The position numbers and the translations under genes are program-made. Below are positions 1 to 11,658 of a stretch of DNA of 64,000 bases, piece after piece. Location: assembly GCA_949752735.1 (NCBI GenBank), contig OX457043.1, forward strand, positions 4,994,826 through 5,058,825. Reading direction: 5' to 3'. Source of the DNA: Lumbricus terrestris. Lineage: Eukaryota > Annelida > Clitellata > Crassiclitellata > Lumbricidae. Numbering within the stretch: position 1 is the first letter of the stretch; the number at the start of each line of letters is the position of its first letter. The notes under the pieces were generated by a model. It saw only the letters and a program-made list of their open reading frames with translations, had not been told where the DNA came from and searched no databases.

Positions 1-149
1 GCAATAAATATCGGTCCACGGTGTCTTTGAACTGAGTTTTCACGTCAAGCCGTAAATTTAATTAAAGTAGGCCACAAGTGTGGAGTGGCATTATGCTATT
101 AGAACTCCAATGTTAACGTCTTTTTTAGTATGTTGGCTAATCCAGTTAT

Positions 150-465
150 GAAAATATTTGATGATATCTAAAATATTTGATGATATCTAAAATATTTGAT
201 GATAATATCTAAAATATTTGATGATATCTAAAATATTTGATGATAGATCTATCTAAAATATTTGATGATATCTAAAATATTTGATGATATCTAAAGTATT
301 TGATGATATCTAAAATACTTGATGATATCTAAGATATTTGATGATATCTAAAGTATTTGATGATATCTAAAATATTTGATGATATTTAAAGTATTTGATG
401 ATATCTAAAATATTTGATGATATCTAAAGTACTTGATGATATCTAAAATATTTGATGATAATTAT
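150..465. repeat. 19-bp AT-rich tandem repeat (about 16 copies)
   Basis: A 19-base unit (gatgatatctaaaatattt) repeats head to tail about 16 times with few substitutions (aaagtattt, aaaatactt) and two small irregular units near 200 and 243. No coding frame is apparent. It is a minisatellite; nothing links it to a gene. Confidence 0.95.
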
Positions 466-1037
466 CTAGCCGGTGCTCACATTATGTCAGACGACCCGCA
501 ATTTTGAATTAAATGAACGAGGAACGTTAAAGCAAAATAGTATAAGGCTACTCGACAACCTTTTTTACTCGGAAGGTTAATTTCCTATTATTATAATGTG
601 GTCTAGCCTATGTGCCACAGCTCATGTATGCAAGCATGTCCGTGTAAACGTGTGTGCTTATCCATTATGTCTAGTCCTACATACACGTAGGCCTAACTCG
701 CTTAGTTGCTCGTGTGCATCCATTCTGGGGGGAAATTAACCAAAATCGTTTAAACTAGTTGTTCTCTTAGCGGGGATTTGAATCTTCGACCTCAAGTGAC
801 AATTCAGCTCACTAACTAAACACTTGCAAATATCCACGCCATTGGGGACAGCTGCTTTGAGAGAAAGGGCGTCACGTGGCGTTGTCTAGACGTGTGCTAT
901 GATACTGTGACTAACGTGGGTCGCCTAGCCTTGGGACCTTACTGATCGAAGATGGGGGATGAAAACATAGGCAATACATAGGTTGGTCACTGAACTGATT
1001 TCGAGACGACCTCTAACGTTCTGTGCGCCATCTATAC

Positions 1038-1056
1038 ATACATACATATATATATA

Positions 1057-1107
<51 letters not shown>
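1038..1107. repeat. (TA)n microsatellite
   Basis: Nearly pure TA dinucleotide run with one interruption. It makes an open frame of alternating Tyr-Ile that is not a gene. A shorter TA run follows near 1290-1310. Confidence 0.95.
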
Positions 1108-1112
<5 letters not shown>

Positions 1113-1369
1113 TGCATATCTTAAGGTGGGCTGATCTGCCTATTTCATCATCTTTTCCGCCTCCTCGTTTCTTCTCCTCCATCTCTCCATCGTCCTTTTC
1201 ACCGCTTCGTCCCTTTAATCACTCGATCATCGCCATTTTGATTGTCATCTGTATATCGGTGTTATTTTTGTTATGATTCTCATAAATAAAATATATTATA
1301 TATATATATATTTACTTTTCGGTCTGGAGAATTTACATGCCTATTAGAATGATGAAAATAATAAGGATA

Positions 1370-1620
1370 ATAATAATTTTTATTATTATAATAATAATAT
1401 TGATCATTTTAAATTAATAAAATGACTATTTGTATTATTATTACCATTGTTATTGCTATTATTATTAAAAATATAATATATATTATTATTATTATTATTA
1501 TTATTGTTATTATTATTACTACTAGTATTACTATTATTATTATGTTTATTATTATTATGTTTATTATTATTATAGGTAATAGTATTATAGGTAATAGTAT
1601 GTATATAGTAATAGTATTAT
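1370..1620. repeat. ATT/TAT trinucleotide-rich tract
   Basis: Degenerate ATT trinucleotide repeats. The tract was the insertion site of the MITE that starts at 1624, whose target duplication ATTATTAT lies in this repeat. Confidence 0.85.
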
Positions 1621-1623
1621 TAT

Positions 1624-1931
1624 CAGTGGCGGCGCTAGGGGGACTGGCGGGGGGCTGAGCCCCCCTACAAGAGGCTCAGCCCCCCCTAAAAAAAGGGTCG
1701 TCCAAAATTTTTTACAGTCAAATTATCGACGATTTCGGTCGATGTCTAACAAAAATTAAAAAAAGGTCTTCAGAAATTTTGGCGGCGAAAATGGAAAATT
1801 TTCACGGAATTTCGGTCGATGACTAAAAAAAAAAGGTCGTCAGAAATTTTGGCGTCGAAAATCGAAAATTTTCATGAGATTTCGGTCGAGGCTTCAGCCC
1901 CCCCAAAACTGAAATCCTGGCGCCGCCACTG
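1624..1931. mobile_element. hAT-type MITE, 308 bp, TIR CAGTGGCGGCGC
   Basis: The ends are CAGTGGCGGCGC and its reverse complement GCGCCGCCACTG. The flanks carry a perfect 8-bp duplication ATTATTAT (1616-1623 and 1932-1939). The interior has an inverted ggggctgagcccccc motif and two diverged copies of a ggtcgtc-aaattt block; no transposase is seen. The same terminal motif bounds the elements at 11,659 and 22,233, so all three were probably moved by one hAT-type transposase. The hAT assignment is inferred from the 8-bp duplication and CAG...CTG ends. Confidence 0.88.
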
Positions 1932-2258
1932 ATTATTATAGGTAATAGTATTATAATTAATAGTATGGTAATAGTAGAAGTTGTGGTGGTAGTAGTAGTA
2001 GTACCGGTAGTGGTAGTAATGGAAGTTATGGCAACAGTACTGCCGCACTAGTATTGCTAACTCTTATAACACTTATTCTTTTTGTATCATCGTCATTGTC
2101 TTGTCTCTTCAATCACTTAATCGGCCTTCTCCTCATTGATAATTATTTCAAACAAGAACAGACTGGTGCAATGCGCTTTAACACATAAATTGGGTAACGT
2201 TCATGAAATCGGATGACTATCTTTTGCATACGAATGTCCTTGTCCTTACACAGCAAAG

Positions 2259-2645
2259 GCCGGTGTCGCGTGACAGAGTCTCTCCCCTAAAAGTCTCCTA
2301 CCGGAGACTTTATTTCGAAACAGATTCTCCCCCGGAGGATCTGTTCTAGAATAAATTCGCCCCCGGAGACTATATTCTGAAATAAAGTCTCCGTGGGGGG
2401 AGAGAATATTTCCGCCGTCCACGAAATAAAGTCTCCCCCGTTCAGCGTAAAATTGGCTACAGTTGCATCAAATTTAGATACGAGCAGGTTAAACGGTTAG
2501 TTTACGTTGCCAGATTATATAACAAGAAAACATATAATACTTTTACTTCAGAAAATTTCTCCCAATACAGAGTTTCAGGCAGGGGGAGACTCTGTTTCGG
2601 GAGGAGACTTTGTTTCGGGGGGAGACTTTATTTCGTGACACCGGC
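2259..2645. mobile_element. MITE-like element with GCCGGTGTC termini and repeated gagactttatttcg
   Basis: Inverted ends GCCGGTGTC...GACACCGGC enclose several direct and inverted copies of ggagactttatttcg and agattctccccc. The flanks acagcaaag and accgcaaag look like a 9-bp target duplication with one mismatch. A partial relative lies at 42,215-42,345. No coding capacity. Confidence 0.65.
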
Positions 2646-2659
2646 AACCGCAAAGAAAG

Positions 2660-3780
2660 CGTCAGCTGGCGTCTATGACTAGTCTATGTATGACTTCTCT
2701 GTCCTGCGTATTTTGTGTCCAAATGCGATTATTTGGGCCTATAGTTGACTTATTTCTACAAACGCAACAGCTTAGCAAAATTGATGTTTTCCACGCATTT
2801 ATCAGCTTAAAACTGACATCAATTTATTGGTGTCGGTAATCGCGCGTGAAACGCGTCGTCTATTGACATTGATATTACAATCAAAATAATATCGGACGTG
2901 GTGCAGTGGAGCATGAATGCAGAAAGCTTGCAGCATGTGCAATTTCAATTACCTTTCGCCACGTGCATTCACACTCCACTGAACAGTTTCAGATGTCTAC
3001 CAAGGTTGCTTGCCACATCACTTGATTGTGGGCAGGGTGAGAATGAATGTTGCTGTAGTTGTGGTGGTAGTAGTAGTGGCAGTTGTAGTAGGCCTGCCTT
3101 CTTTCTCAACGGACTTCTTAATGGGTTGGTTGCAAGTGAGCAACGGCCATCATCACAATGAACTTGTAACCGGTGAGATGTGTCCACACAATGACCTAAT
3201 CAAAACGTCTTCGACAATCTGTTGACAATAAAAATTCCAGTGGCGGCCGCGTCTTCAAATTTAATGAGCGAATTAATTTTTAATCCGGTTTTTCGCTCTT
3301 AATTTTCTCTCGAATGATCGTTATTATCCTTTAATATGCAATAGACATTAGAGACTTGTTTGTTCATTTATGTACCAGGTATCTTATATACTCCGTGTGT
3401 GTTTATTTGTTAGATGAACACGGCCACGGTTTTGTAGCAATCGGCCCAAATCCTTTGCAGGGGGGTCGGGTGGATCTTGGGCAGGACTTAGGGGGTTCGC
3501 GATCCAAAAATCACCAACACACACCTCGGCACGCAGGGGCCGGGTGGGAGTATGAAATCTTCCCGAAAACTCAAATTTTACGGGTGGCGCACCGGTGGAG
3601 ATTGGAGTGTGGTGGGTGCTGTGGGCTGGGGGTAGGGGTGGGTGGGGTTGGAGGGGTGGGGCGTGGGGTGTGGTGTGGTGGGGGCTGTGGCCGGGAGCGG
3701 GTCGAATCCTAAATTTTCCGTGCAACGCCGGATACCCCAGCTAGTATATATATATTTTTTTTAAATTTATTTATCGTATT
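2660..3780. other. No gene recognised
   Basis: Unique-looking sequence with a G-rich stretch at 3600-3700. Short open frames here show no family features. A sequence ending ccccagctagt near 3743 resembles a Helitron 3' end, but nothing confirms it. Confidence 0.5.
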
Positions 3781-3782
3781 TG

Positions 3783-3946
3783 TTATTACGCCCCTTCAAG
3801 CTCACCATTCAGAGGCGCTCCCGACTACAGCGCAGACACGGCATCGGAGTTGCACGCCGAAGCGCACGAGCAATTGCGAGTAAAATACTTGCTCAATTTC
3901 ACTACGCGGCGGCTTGAGGTGGATTCGAACCTGGAGCCCCACCTGC
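3783..3946 (-). mobile_element. tRNA-derived SINE fragment, 3' part
   Basis: Shares the block running from gcgccccttcaagctc through ggattcgaacc with the fuller copies at 53,213 and 57,047. Read on the minus strand it keeps the tRNA B box (GGTTCGAATCC) and loses the A box. Confidence 0.8.
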
Positions 3947-4162
3947 TCCGTACTGTGTTGTGCACGTTAAAAGTGAGCCTCTCATAGGGGACACCAATCA
4001 GAAACAACCAGAGAAATAGAGTGGTTGAGATACAGCGGAAAGCTACTCTTATGGTATCAACTAATAACGAGGAATGTATCAATGTAGAGGGAGCTGATTC
4101 CAGAGACCAGACAAATGAGTTTTTTTCACATCCGTGCCCTGGGACAAGAAGATCGCGCCTAT

Positions 4163-4275
4163 TACATTCATTCATTCATTCATTCATTCATTCATTCAAG
4201 TATCTATATAGCGCCTCTTCAAGGAAGCTACTCAGTGGCACTCCCGACTCCAGCACGGCCAAACAGAACAATTTT
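4163..4275 (-). mobile_element. CR1-like LINE 3' end with (GAAT)n tail
   Basis: On the minus strand it reads gggagtgccactgagtagc, then cttgaagaggcgctatatag, then a GAAT repeat tail. This is the 3' terminus of the LINE family seen complete at 7,217-8,055. Confidence 0.8.
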
Positions 4276-4764
4276 TAAATGCTTATAGAATGTGTCATGA
4301 GCGTGATGGACAAAGAGAGGAGACTGAAGTCGCAGGCAGGTGAGATATACATGTATAATTGTATATATGCATGTTTTCATCTTCGTTTAAACAAACCTAA
4401 GTGACTATAACCCCTTCCAACGACAACATATGTGAATTGTTGTTAATACGAAAATGGGAGTTGGCCAGAAAGTATCGTCTGCACAGCGACCTAGATCATG
4501 AAAATAGTTGGGCGCTAAGAAAGTGAAGGATCAGTAAATTAAAGTAAGAACCTTAAGCAGGAGGTCAGGCTAGTAGTCTGGCAGTTGTATTTAGATCTGA
4601 CTGGGGTGGGGGGAACCGAACCCTTGAGAGGCCAACCAAGAGGGACCTACAGAAACAATTCGAGAGCAGATGATAGTAGCCTACAGATCATCAAGGTAAA
4701 GACGGAGAAGGAGAAGAGCGTCAGATTACTCTAAGACACCTCAGGTCAGTGTTTATTCTAACCC

Positions 4765-4965
4765 CATGGCTTTTTTAACGTGCAGTTGCACACAAAATGT
4801 GCAGTTCTAAATGGATTTGCGCAGTTGCAGAAGCACTTCTGTATAGCCTAGTTAAAACTAGCGAAAAAGGCCACAGTCCTCCGATTGGAAGTAATTTAAA
4901 ATGGAGGATGCATGGGAAGGAAAGAAGGGGTAGTGCAGTTCTGAAAATTCCTTAAAACAGCCCTG
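4765..4965. mobile_element. 201-bp MITE (family copy 1)
   Basis: Bounded by an 8-bp duplication TCTAACCC (4757-4764 and 4966-4973), with ends related to CAGGGCT-TTTTTA. The interior carries ttgcacacaaaatgtgcagt and a cctccgattggaagtaattt block. Copies 2 and 3 lie at 6,521 and 9,955 in the opposite orientation. Confidence 0.82.
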
Positions 4966-6290
4966 TCTAACCCCCTGCTTTGGGGGGGGATCCATGTTTC
5001 TGGGGGCGGGGACAAACCAACCTTTGGCAGACGCCCAATCTCTGAGGTGAGCGGCGCTGACCAGTGAAAGGTTTTTTATTCTTGTCGTCTCTCTTTTTTC
5101 TGATGACCTGTTTTTAGTCTTTTAATACAAATCGCGGTAGTAAACTCCCAATTTCTGGCTTCTAATATTGTGATGACTTTCTTAGTATATAATCGGATTT
5201 TATCCTCTGTTTATTAATTCTACCGACTGAGTGGATAACTCTTTACTTTAGCCTACATGTACAAAACACCTCTTCAATTTTCTGGGGATGTCGTTTCTGG
5301 GCGGTGGATAACCCCATTCAGAGACGTATTGGTTAAAAACATTTACCTGACGTGAAAGTACGAAGCACGCGTGAGATTGGCAATGCGTTCGGAAAGGTGA
5401 GCGTGCTATCAATGATAACGCCATTGTCACGGGAACCGTTAGTGAAATATGACAGACCTGATGCTCTCAGTAAGAAGGAGAAAGTCTAGGTTTAGATGCT
5501 GTTGGCCGGTTCCATACCAAACGAACTGCGAAACACATTTTATATTTCTTAATTTTACGCAAACACACGAAATAGATGGACCTGTGTACTATACTGTGTA
5601 GGGCTGTAGGCCCTATGTAGGCCTATACCATGCAGAACACTGTGCTCTGGCTGTGTAGGCCCACCAGCAGTATGGGCGATCATGGTGCGCGTTTGCTCAA
5701 ATCCCAATAGTTTCAGGGTCTTGAGTCTCTTGACATTATTTAAAACATATCTTAGTCATGTTTTCATAACTCATCCGACTTAATATCCTATGACATACAG
5801 TAGGTCTAGTTCCATCTCTCGTTCAACTTTCACCTCTGCTAAAAAAAATATGCCTCGTCCATCCAGCTTCTAGTTTCAACTGGAATAGGTAAATCGACCC
5901 TGACCCCCTATGACTAGGCCTAGTCTTACGGACAGCCCTTTAGACGCAGCGCAGCGCTCATGAATAAGCTGGTGCCCGCGCCTGGCTTGCGAGTAGCGCT
6001 TTAGAAATTTGAGATTACGATTGCGAATGAAATTAGGAGAACTAGTATTGTTTGATCGCTTATCCAACTTCTAAATTGACAGTAACTAAGGCTACTATTT
6101 ATGAGGTGCTATAGACTGTAGAGTTGTAGACCCTATAGGCCTAGGTCTATATTGGGATTTGGCTAAATTCCCACGGCACAGCACAGAAGGGTTGCAGTGG
6201 CGGCTGCTTTAATAATTTTTTATTATGTGATATAGGACTAAGTCTTCTGGGATCAGTTACCTGCAAAATTAATGACTCTCTGCTTCTTTT
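4966..6290. other. No gene recognised
   Basis: No exon-like segment, RNA gene or transposon end was found. The short open frames (for example at 5248 and 5876 on the minus strand) have no recognisable domain. Confidence 0.5.
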
Positions 6291-6296
6291 TTCCAG

Positions 6297-6366
6297 TTCG
6301 ATCGTGATTTCAGAGAGCTTGAAGGGGCGCTATAACAAGTGCACATACAAACAAACAAACAAACAT
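6297..6366 (+). mobile_element. SINE 3' tail fragment with (CAAA)n
   Basis: cttgaaggggcgctataacaagtgcacata followed by a CAAA repeat matches the 3' end of the SINEs at 53,213 and 57,047 in reverse orientation. The tRNA-like head is missing. Confidence 0.7.
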
Positions 6367-6520
6367 AGCATAAACATAAACTTTGTTAGATCGGAACTCC
6401 CACAGGCCTAATGAAGTGGCGCTATTTAGATTTTTCTACTAGATAGAAACAAGCCTTTTCAAGGGTAGGCTCACTGTTTATATTTTTTGCAACCTAATTT
6501 CAAAATGTCATGTTTTCTAT

Positions 6521-6714
6521 CAAAGCTGTTTTTAAGGAATTTTTAGAACTGCACAACTCCGTCTTTTCCTTTCCATCCTCCATGCTGAATTACTTCTAAT
6601 CGGAGGACAATAACCATTTTTTGCCAGTTTTAACTGTAAAGAAGTGCTTCTACAACTGCACAAATCCACTTAGAACTGCACATTTTGTGTACAACTGCAC
6701 GTTAAAAAGCCCTG
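6521..6714. mobile_element. 194-bp MITE (family copy 2)
   Basis: Reverse orientation relative to 4,765-4,965, with the same internal block tacttctaatcggaggacaa and the end aaaaagccctg. The flanking duplication is imperfect (gttttctat against gtttccat). Confidence 0.75.
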
Positions 6715-7061
6715 GTTTCCATATAATTGACATCTTACTGCGAACATGATAGGTTATCTGATCTGATTAAAAGACGAACATTTGTAAAGCGATTAGTCAA
6801 ATAATTATAGACCTGGTCAGAGTTTTAATGTCGGTAAAAGGGCAGTGAATAGGACTAAGCTTATAGGCTAGGTCTAGGCTAATTATTATTCGGCCTATAT
6901 TCGCGTCATAGGCAATACGCCCATTGTGGTATTATTGTCTTTCAATAAGCCATAGTCTATTTAAGCAAGTTTCTTGTCTTCAATCCCACTTCTACTCGAG
7001 TAAGATTTATTTTCATCAATCACACTCTTATTTGTTTGTTTGTTTGTTTGTAAGTCTTATG

Positions 7062-8106
7062 CGCACTTATTATATCGCCTCTTCAAGCCCTCTACTCAGA
7101 GGCGCTCCCGATTGCAGAGCGGACACTGCATCGGAGTTTCACGCTGAAGCGCTGAGCAATTGCGAGTGAAGGACTTGCCCAAGGCCCCTACGCGGCGACT
7201 TGAGGTGGGTTCGAACATAGAATGTCCTCCAATCGCCTTCGGCTAAACTCTACCAAAACCCAATTTATTTGGTTTGGCACACGCCAACAGCTCGCCAAAA
7301 TTGACCTGGAGGTTCTTGCTCAAGAATTCCCTCCGTTTACCTTCTCTTCCTCTGTCCGGGACCTTGGAGTCACACTGGACCAAGAACTTACTTTTACGCG
7401 GCATATCAACCTGCTATGCCGCAGTTGCTACTACCAATTGCGTCAGCTTAGAGTGGTGCTCCGCTCCTTAACCTTCAATGCTGCCTTAACGCTAGTCCAT
7501 TCTTTTGTCGTCTCTCGTCTGGACTACTGCAGCGCCCTCTATGTGGGTCTTCCGGTGACTCGGGTTGGGTGCTTGGATCGGGTCTTGCGCTCTGCGGCAC
7601 GCCTTGTTGGTCGCATCCCAAGATTCGGTCATGTTACTGACTATATGCGGGATGTCTTGCATTGGCTCCCTTTTTCACAAAGGATCACTTACCGGATATC
7701 TTCCTTGGTTTGGCGCTGTCTCGCGGGTGTGGCCCCTGTCTATTTGCAGGAGCTCTGTTGCTCCACCCTGAACGTTCAGCGCCGTGGCTCTCTCCGCTCT
7801 TCTAAACAGGCTCAGCTTCTTGTCCCCTGGTCACGCACTTCTATTACACAGCACCGTGCCTTTTCTGTCGTTGGCCCTATAACCTGGAATGGGCTTCCTG
7901 TGGAACTACGTCTTGTGCCTAGAGCCTTTGAGACTACGTTCTACTCTGCTCTTAAAACTAATTTTTTTAACCGTGGTTGGGTCGGGAGCGCTTCTGAGTA
8001 GATACTCTTGAAGAAGCGCTATATAAGTTTTTGAAATGAATGAATGAATGAATGAACCTTCCGGCTTCAAGGCAACCGCGCCACCACCACACCACCGCGC
8101 CCACAA
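7062..8106 (-). mobile_element. tRNA-derived SINE split by a LINE insertion
   Basis: The SINE tail half (7062-7216, ending ggttcgaac) and head half (8056-8106, starting ccttccggcttcaaggcaacc) are joined in intact copies at 53,213. Here they are separated by a 5'-truncated LINE on the plus strand. The break falls just beside the B-box of the SINE promoter. Confidence 0.85.
7217..8055 (+). mobile_element. CR1/Jockey-like LINE, 5'-truncated, reverse transcriptase C-terminal part
   Basis: An open frame of 259 codons (7222-8001) matches the region downstream of the catalytic YxDD box of non-LTR reverse transcriptases. Visible motifs are NRLRLN--KTQFIWFG, VRDLGVTLD, LHWLPF, and the terminal GPITWNGLP with the basic KTNFFNR tail. 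The catalytic palm itself is absent, so the copy is dead on arrival. The 3' UTR runs gggagcgcttctgagtag ... cttgaagaagcgctatataag and ends in a GAAT repeat. The frame is intact from start to stop, which suggests a fairly recent insertion. The same terminal sequence is used by the SINEs in this window. Confidence 0.9.
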
Positions 8107-8644
8107 TCTTATCTAGGCTACCCATGAATCTTTAAGCCTTTCGTCATTCTAATTTGTTTTCGACCAACGCTTCAACCCATGCAGTCACGAATTTACGACG
8201 CAAAGCCAAAACGCGCAATTCAAGAAACAGTAACTGTTTTACTTGTCTATTATTGTGAAGAATTGTGTCGCCTCGAGACGTCTAGACGCGTTTCACCACA
8301 GAGTTTTTGTTGTCTCGATATCGGAACTCTTTGTCTTGATCTCAAGATCATTTCTTGAATTTTTGCAATCTTGCTTGAATCGAGAATCTTGTTCTTCTGA
8401 CATTGGCTTCTTGTAACGATGGTATGGTGATAATGCAATGATTTGCAAACCTTGTCTTACTTGGTTGCAAAACAAAACTTTGATTGATTTGTTGCTTTAT
8501 TGATTTATTTATTGATTGTGGAAGCAATCTCCACAGTTCTCGCGTGAGCCGTCTTTAGTCCGTTTTAGTCACGCCATTTTGGTCAAGCCATGTTCCGCTT
8601 CTAAGTCCAGAGGACTTCGTTCGTCCTCGCGAAGTGATTTTGCT

Positions 8645-8895
8645 ACACTTCGCAGTTCGCACATACCGGAAGCTTGGAAGCCGTGCCTTCTCAGCATCAG
8701 GACCTAAAGAATGGAACAGTCTACCAACCTCCATTCGCCAGTGCTCATCTGTTGCAGAATTTAAATCAAAGTTAAAAACTCTTTTGTTTTCATTGTATTA
8801 TAACTAGATTTGTAGTAAAGCGCGCTTTTGTGCAAGACTTGTTTTGCTAAAGCGCGTTATAAATGACTAATTGTATTGTATTGTATTGTATTGTA
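8645..8895 (+). mobile_element. LINE 3' end, second family, (TTGTA)n tail
   Basis: From about 8660 the plus strand reads GSRAFSASGPKEWNSLP then SIRQCSSVAEFKSKLKTLLF and a stop at 8808. This is the typical C-terminus of a RTE/Rex-like or CR1-like reverse transcriptase. The tail gcgcgttataaatgactaa followed by TTGTA repeats differs from the GAAT-tailed family. Confidence 0.82.
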
Positions 8896-8899
8896 GTCC

Positions 8900-9950
8900 T
8901 GAAATTATGGCGCTATAAATTTTTTCTCTGTAGTCCGATCTCAGACCTAGTTACCTGAGTCGGAAGTGCTAGTAAACATCGGATGTTAAGTAAGAGTTTC
9001 TTTCTGTTTAATACTAATATAAGTTATGAGACAATGTAAAGAACAGAAGAACAGCTTACAGTTTATTTCAATTTATTACCAGTTAAAAAAACTCACAAAA
9101 ATTATCGTAACATTGGCCTAGAGAGCCTGAAATAGCCAAATATTCACCCACGCAATTTGAAGTCATGGGCAGACTATCCTGGCTTGCCGTTTTCTTCAGG
9201 GAGTGATTTAATTGATTAATGGAATTGACGATTTAATTTTAGAATCGTTCTGTAGATTCCAGGTTGCCTGAAATATTCAATTTCCTTGTAATGTTTAGGC
9301 GTACTTGTACCTGGTTGTAGACGTGAATAGTGGAGAGAAAATCGTTTCTGGATTTGTGTCCAATAATTTATTTTTATTTTTCATTTTGTGATCTGCAATG
9401 CAAAGGCCTGCTCCGTACATGTAGGCTAGGTCATGATCGAAGGCTTGGAGTCTTTTGGGGTTCTGTCACAGATCAGCAGATGCTAAACATGATATTTTTC
9501 ACATTATGCAGGTAGGCCTATTGCAGTTTTCAATGATGTTAATGTTATCCCTTGTGTTATGTTTTGCGCTATATAATTTGCCCTTTAGGCCTAACATTAT
9601 TTTATTTCTGCCGGTTTCGCTTCAAAATCTCAAGGTTGCTTGCTCATCGTGACTTCCGATATACCAATGTTTTCCGCAGTAATTGCAGTGCTCGAATGGG
9701 ATTTTCAAATTTAAGTTTTAACAATTCGATGGGCGTTTCCCGAAGTCGGCAATACTTTCGGTGCCAGATATGATCAAGTAAAATTTGAAATTTGGCGCAA
9801 TTCGGAGCATGGCCAAATACTTGACTCATGCCCAGATAGAAAGAAAACTACCGTAGTAGGCTATAATAACTATTACAGCTGTCACCCACTATCCGAACAT
9901 TGTATGGACTGCTTTTGATTTGGCTTATCGTATGGGTCATTGTGTGATGT
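8900..9950. other. No gene recognised
   Basis: AT-rich sequence without exon-like segments or recognisable repeats. Open frames at 9330-9829 on both strands show no domain. Confidence 0.5.
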
Positions 9951-9954
9951 AGCC

Positions 9955-10149
9955 CAGGGCTGTTTTTAGGAAATTTTTAGAACTGCACAGTCCCTTCTTT
10001 CCTGTCCCAGCCTCCATGGTAAATTACTTCCAATCGGAGGACAATGACCATTTTTGCTAGTTTTAACTGTACAGAAGTGCTTCTAAAACTGCACAAATCC
10101 ATTTAGAACTGCACATTTTGTGTACAACTGCACGTTATAAAAAAACCTG
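9955..10149. mobile_element. 195-bp MITE (family copy 3)
   Basis: Starts CAGGGCTGTTTTTAGG and ends aaaaaacctg. Flanks ATGTAGCC and ATGTAACC look like an 8-bp duplication with one change. Same family as 4,765 and 6,521. Confidence 0.8.
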
Positions 10150-11213
10150 ATGTAACCGCAAAAATGGCAAGTGGGCCCTAAAATATTTCAGGAAGGAGTC
10201 ACATTCAGGAAGCAGCAGCGATTTACTCGACTTGCAATTTGTAGGCCTAAATATCGCTGAGTTATTTTTAAAAAAACATGTATGCTGCAGCAGCCAAGTC
10301 ACCAGGACACCACTTGAGGAATTATCCAGTGAAAGTAAACACGTTGAGCTGGGAGATGCTATTCTCGGTAATCGTGTAGACTACGGTCCTGTAAACAGTA
10401 TGGCCGCCCAATAAATCGTTTAAAAAAAGAACGTCGCTGCCTATCAGCCGCATCCCATGATGCAATGCGCTCCGTAAGCAAGTAAGTAACACAGCAAATT
10501 AACTTTATTTCTAAGGAAGTAAATAGTACACTTTATTATAATTATTACAGCGATAGAAGAAATGCAAAGCTACCGGATTAATCGACGGAATAAGTTTTGA
10601 AATGACGACGTGAGGCTAATAAAATTAAGACCTTTTGAATTAATGCACACAAAGTGGGCAAGGCGTCGTGAGTCTCGTTATGGTTACGATTAGGGTTAGT
10701 GTTATCATTAAAATTATATTGTCCATAGGCTAGCATATAATAGGCTACAGTATCTTTGGACAATATCTATTGACGACACTACCCCTAACCTTAGCCGACC
10801 CTCACGACGCCTAACTTGATCCTAGCCACTCATAGAATCATACCCAGGCATTCCTCTCATATTAAGATTTTTTTTATGAGGGGCAAGTTCTAAAAATTGT
10901 TGACGTATGTTTGCTGTACAAAATATTATGTAGACTCGGTACCGACATTGGGATTTAAAATTCAAATCAGGTTCGGTTGCACTGTATGCTTTTCAGCGTG
11001 AAATTAAGAAAGTCTGTGTTGTGTGCAGAAGCGTCGAATCGTCTCAATGATCATGCAGAGGGATTTAGTATAGGCCTAATGGGTAAAACGCTTGCTTGAA
11101 GTGTTTACGGGGCGCGGTTCTAAACCCTTAAGACCCTCTGGATTTTGCTCTTCATTCCTCGGGTGTCAGTTAAGTACAAAAGCTGGTGCCTTGTATATAT
11201 ATATGGCTGCAAC
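10150..11213. other. No gene recognised
   Basis: No coding or repeat feature could be supported; only short AT-rich tracts and weak open frames. Confidence 0.5.
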
Positions 11214-11221
11214 TTTACGAT

Positions 11222-11632
11222 CAGGGATGCCACTCATAATTTTTTCCACCTAGATCTAGGTTTTTCGGTCTTGTCTAGGTTTCTGATTTTTTTTGTCAGG
11301 ATCTAGCCTTTTTTCTCACGGCGGTTATTCTGACTTTTCCACATAAATAAAGACTTTTTTAGGTGAAAATTCTGAAAAGAGGTGAAAAAGTCAAAAATGT
11401 TGTGAATACAGACCAAAAATTGTAGATTTTGGAGCAAAAGACAAGAAAAATGGGTCATCATAAATTTTTCGGGAGGAGCAAATTGTTTTCGGATGACTGA
11501 AAGAAGATCCTCAGAAATTGAACTTTCAAGCGCGAAAAATCGATGTATTTTTCCAGAAATTCCCAATCTAGCCGTTTCCAGGTTTTTTTATTCCGGATCT
11601 GACCTTTTTTTAAATTCAGAGTGGCATCCCTG
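11222..11632. mobile_element. hAT-type MITE, 411 bp, TIR CAGGGATGCCACTC
   Basis: Ends CAGGGATGCCACT and AGTGGCATCCCTG with a perfect 8-bp duplication TTTACGAT (11214-11221 and 11633-11640). A relative is at 58,513-58,938, and an internal fragment (ggagcaaaagactagaaaaacgg) recurs near 14,010. Confidence 0.88.
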
Positions 11633-11658
11633 TTTACGATTATTTTATGTCTTCTATG

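Noticed and set aside
3700..3745. Possible Helitron 3' end (ccccagctagt)
   Set aside because: No hairpin of good quality, no 5' TC end and no helicase trace were found.
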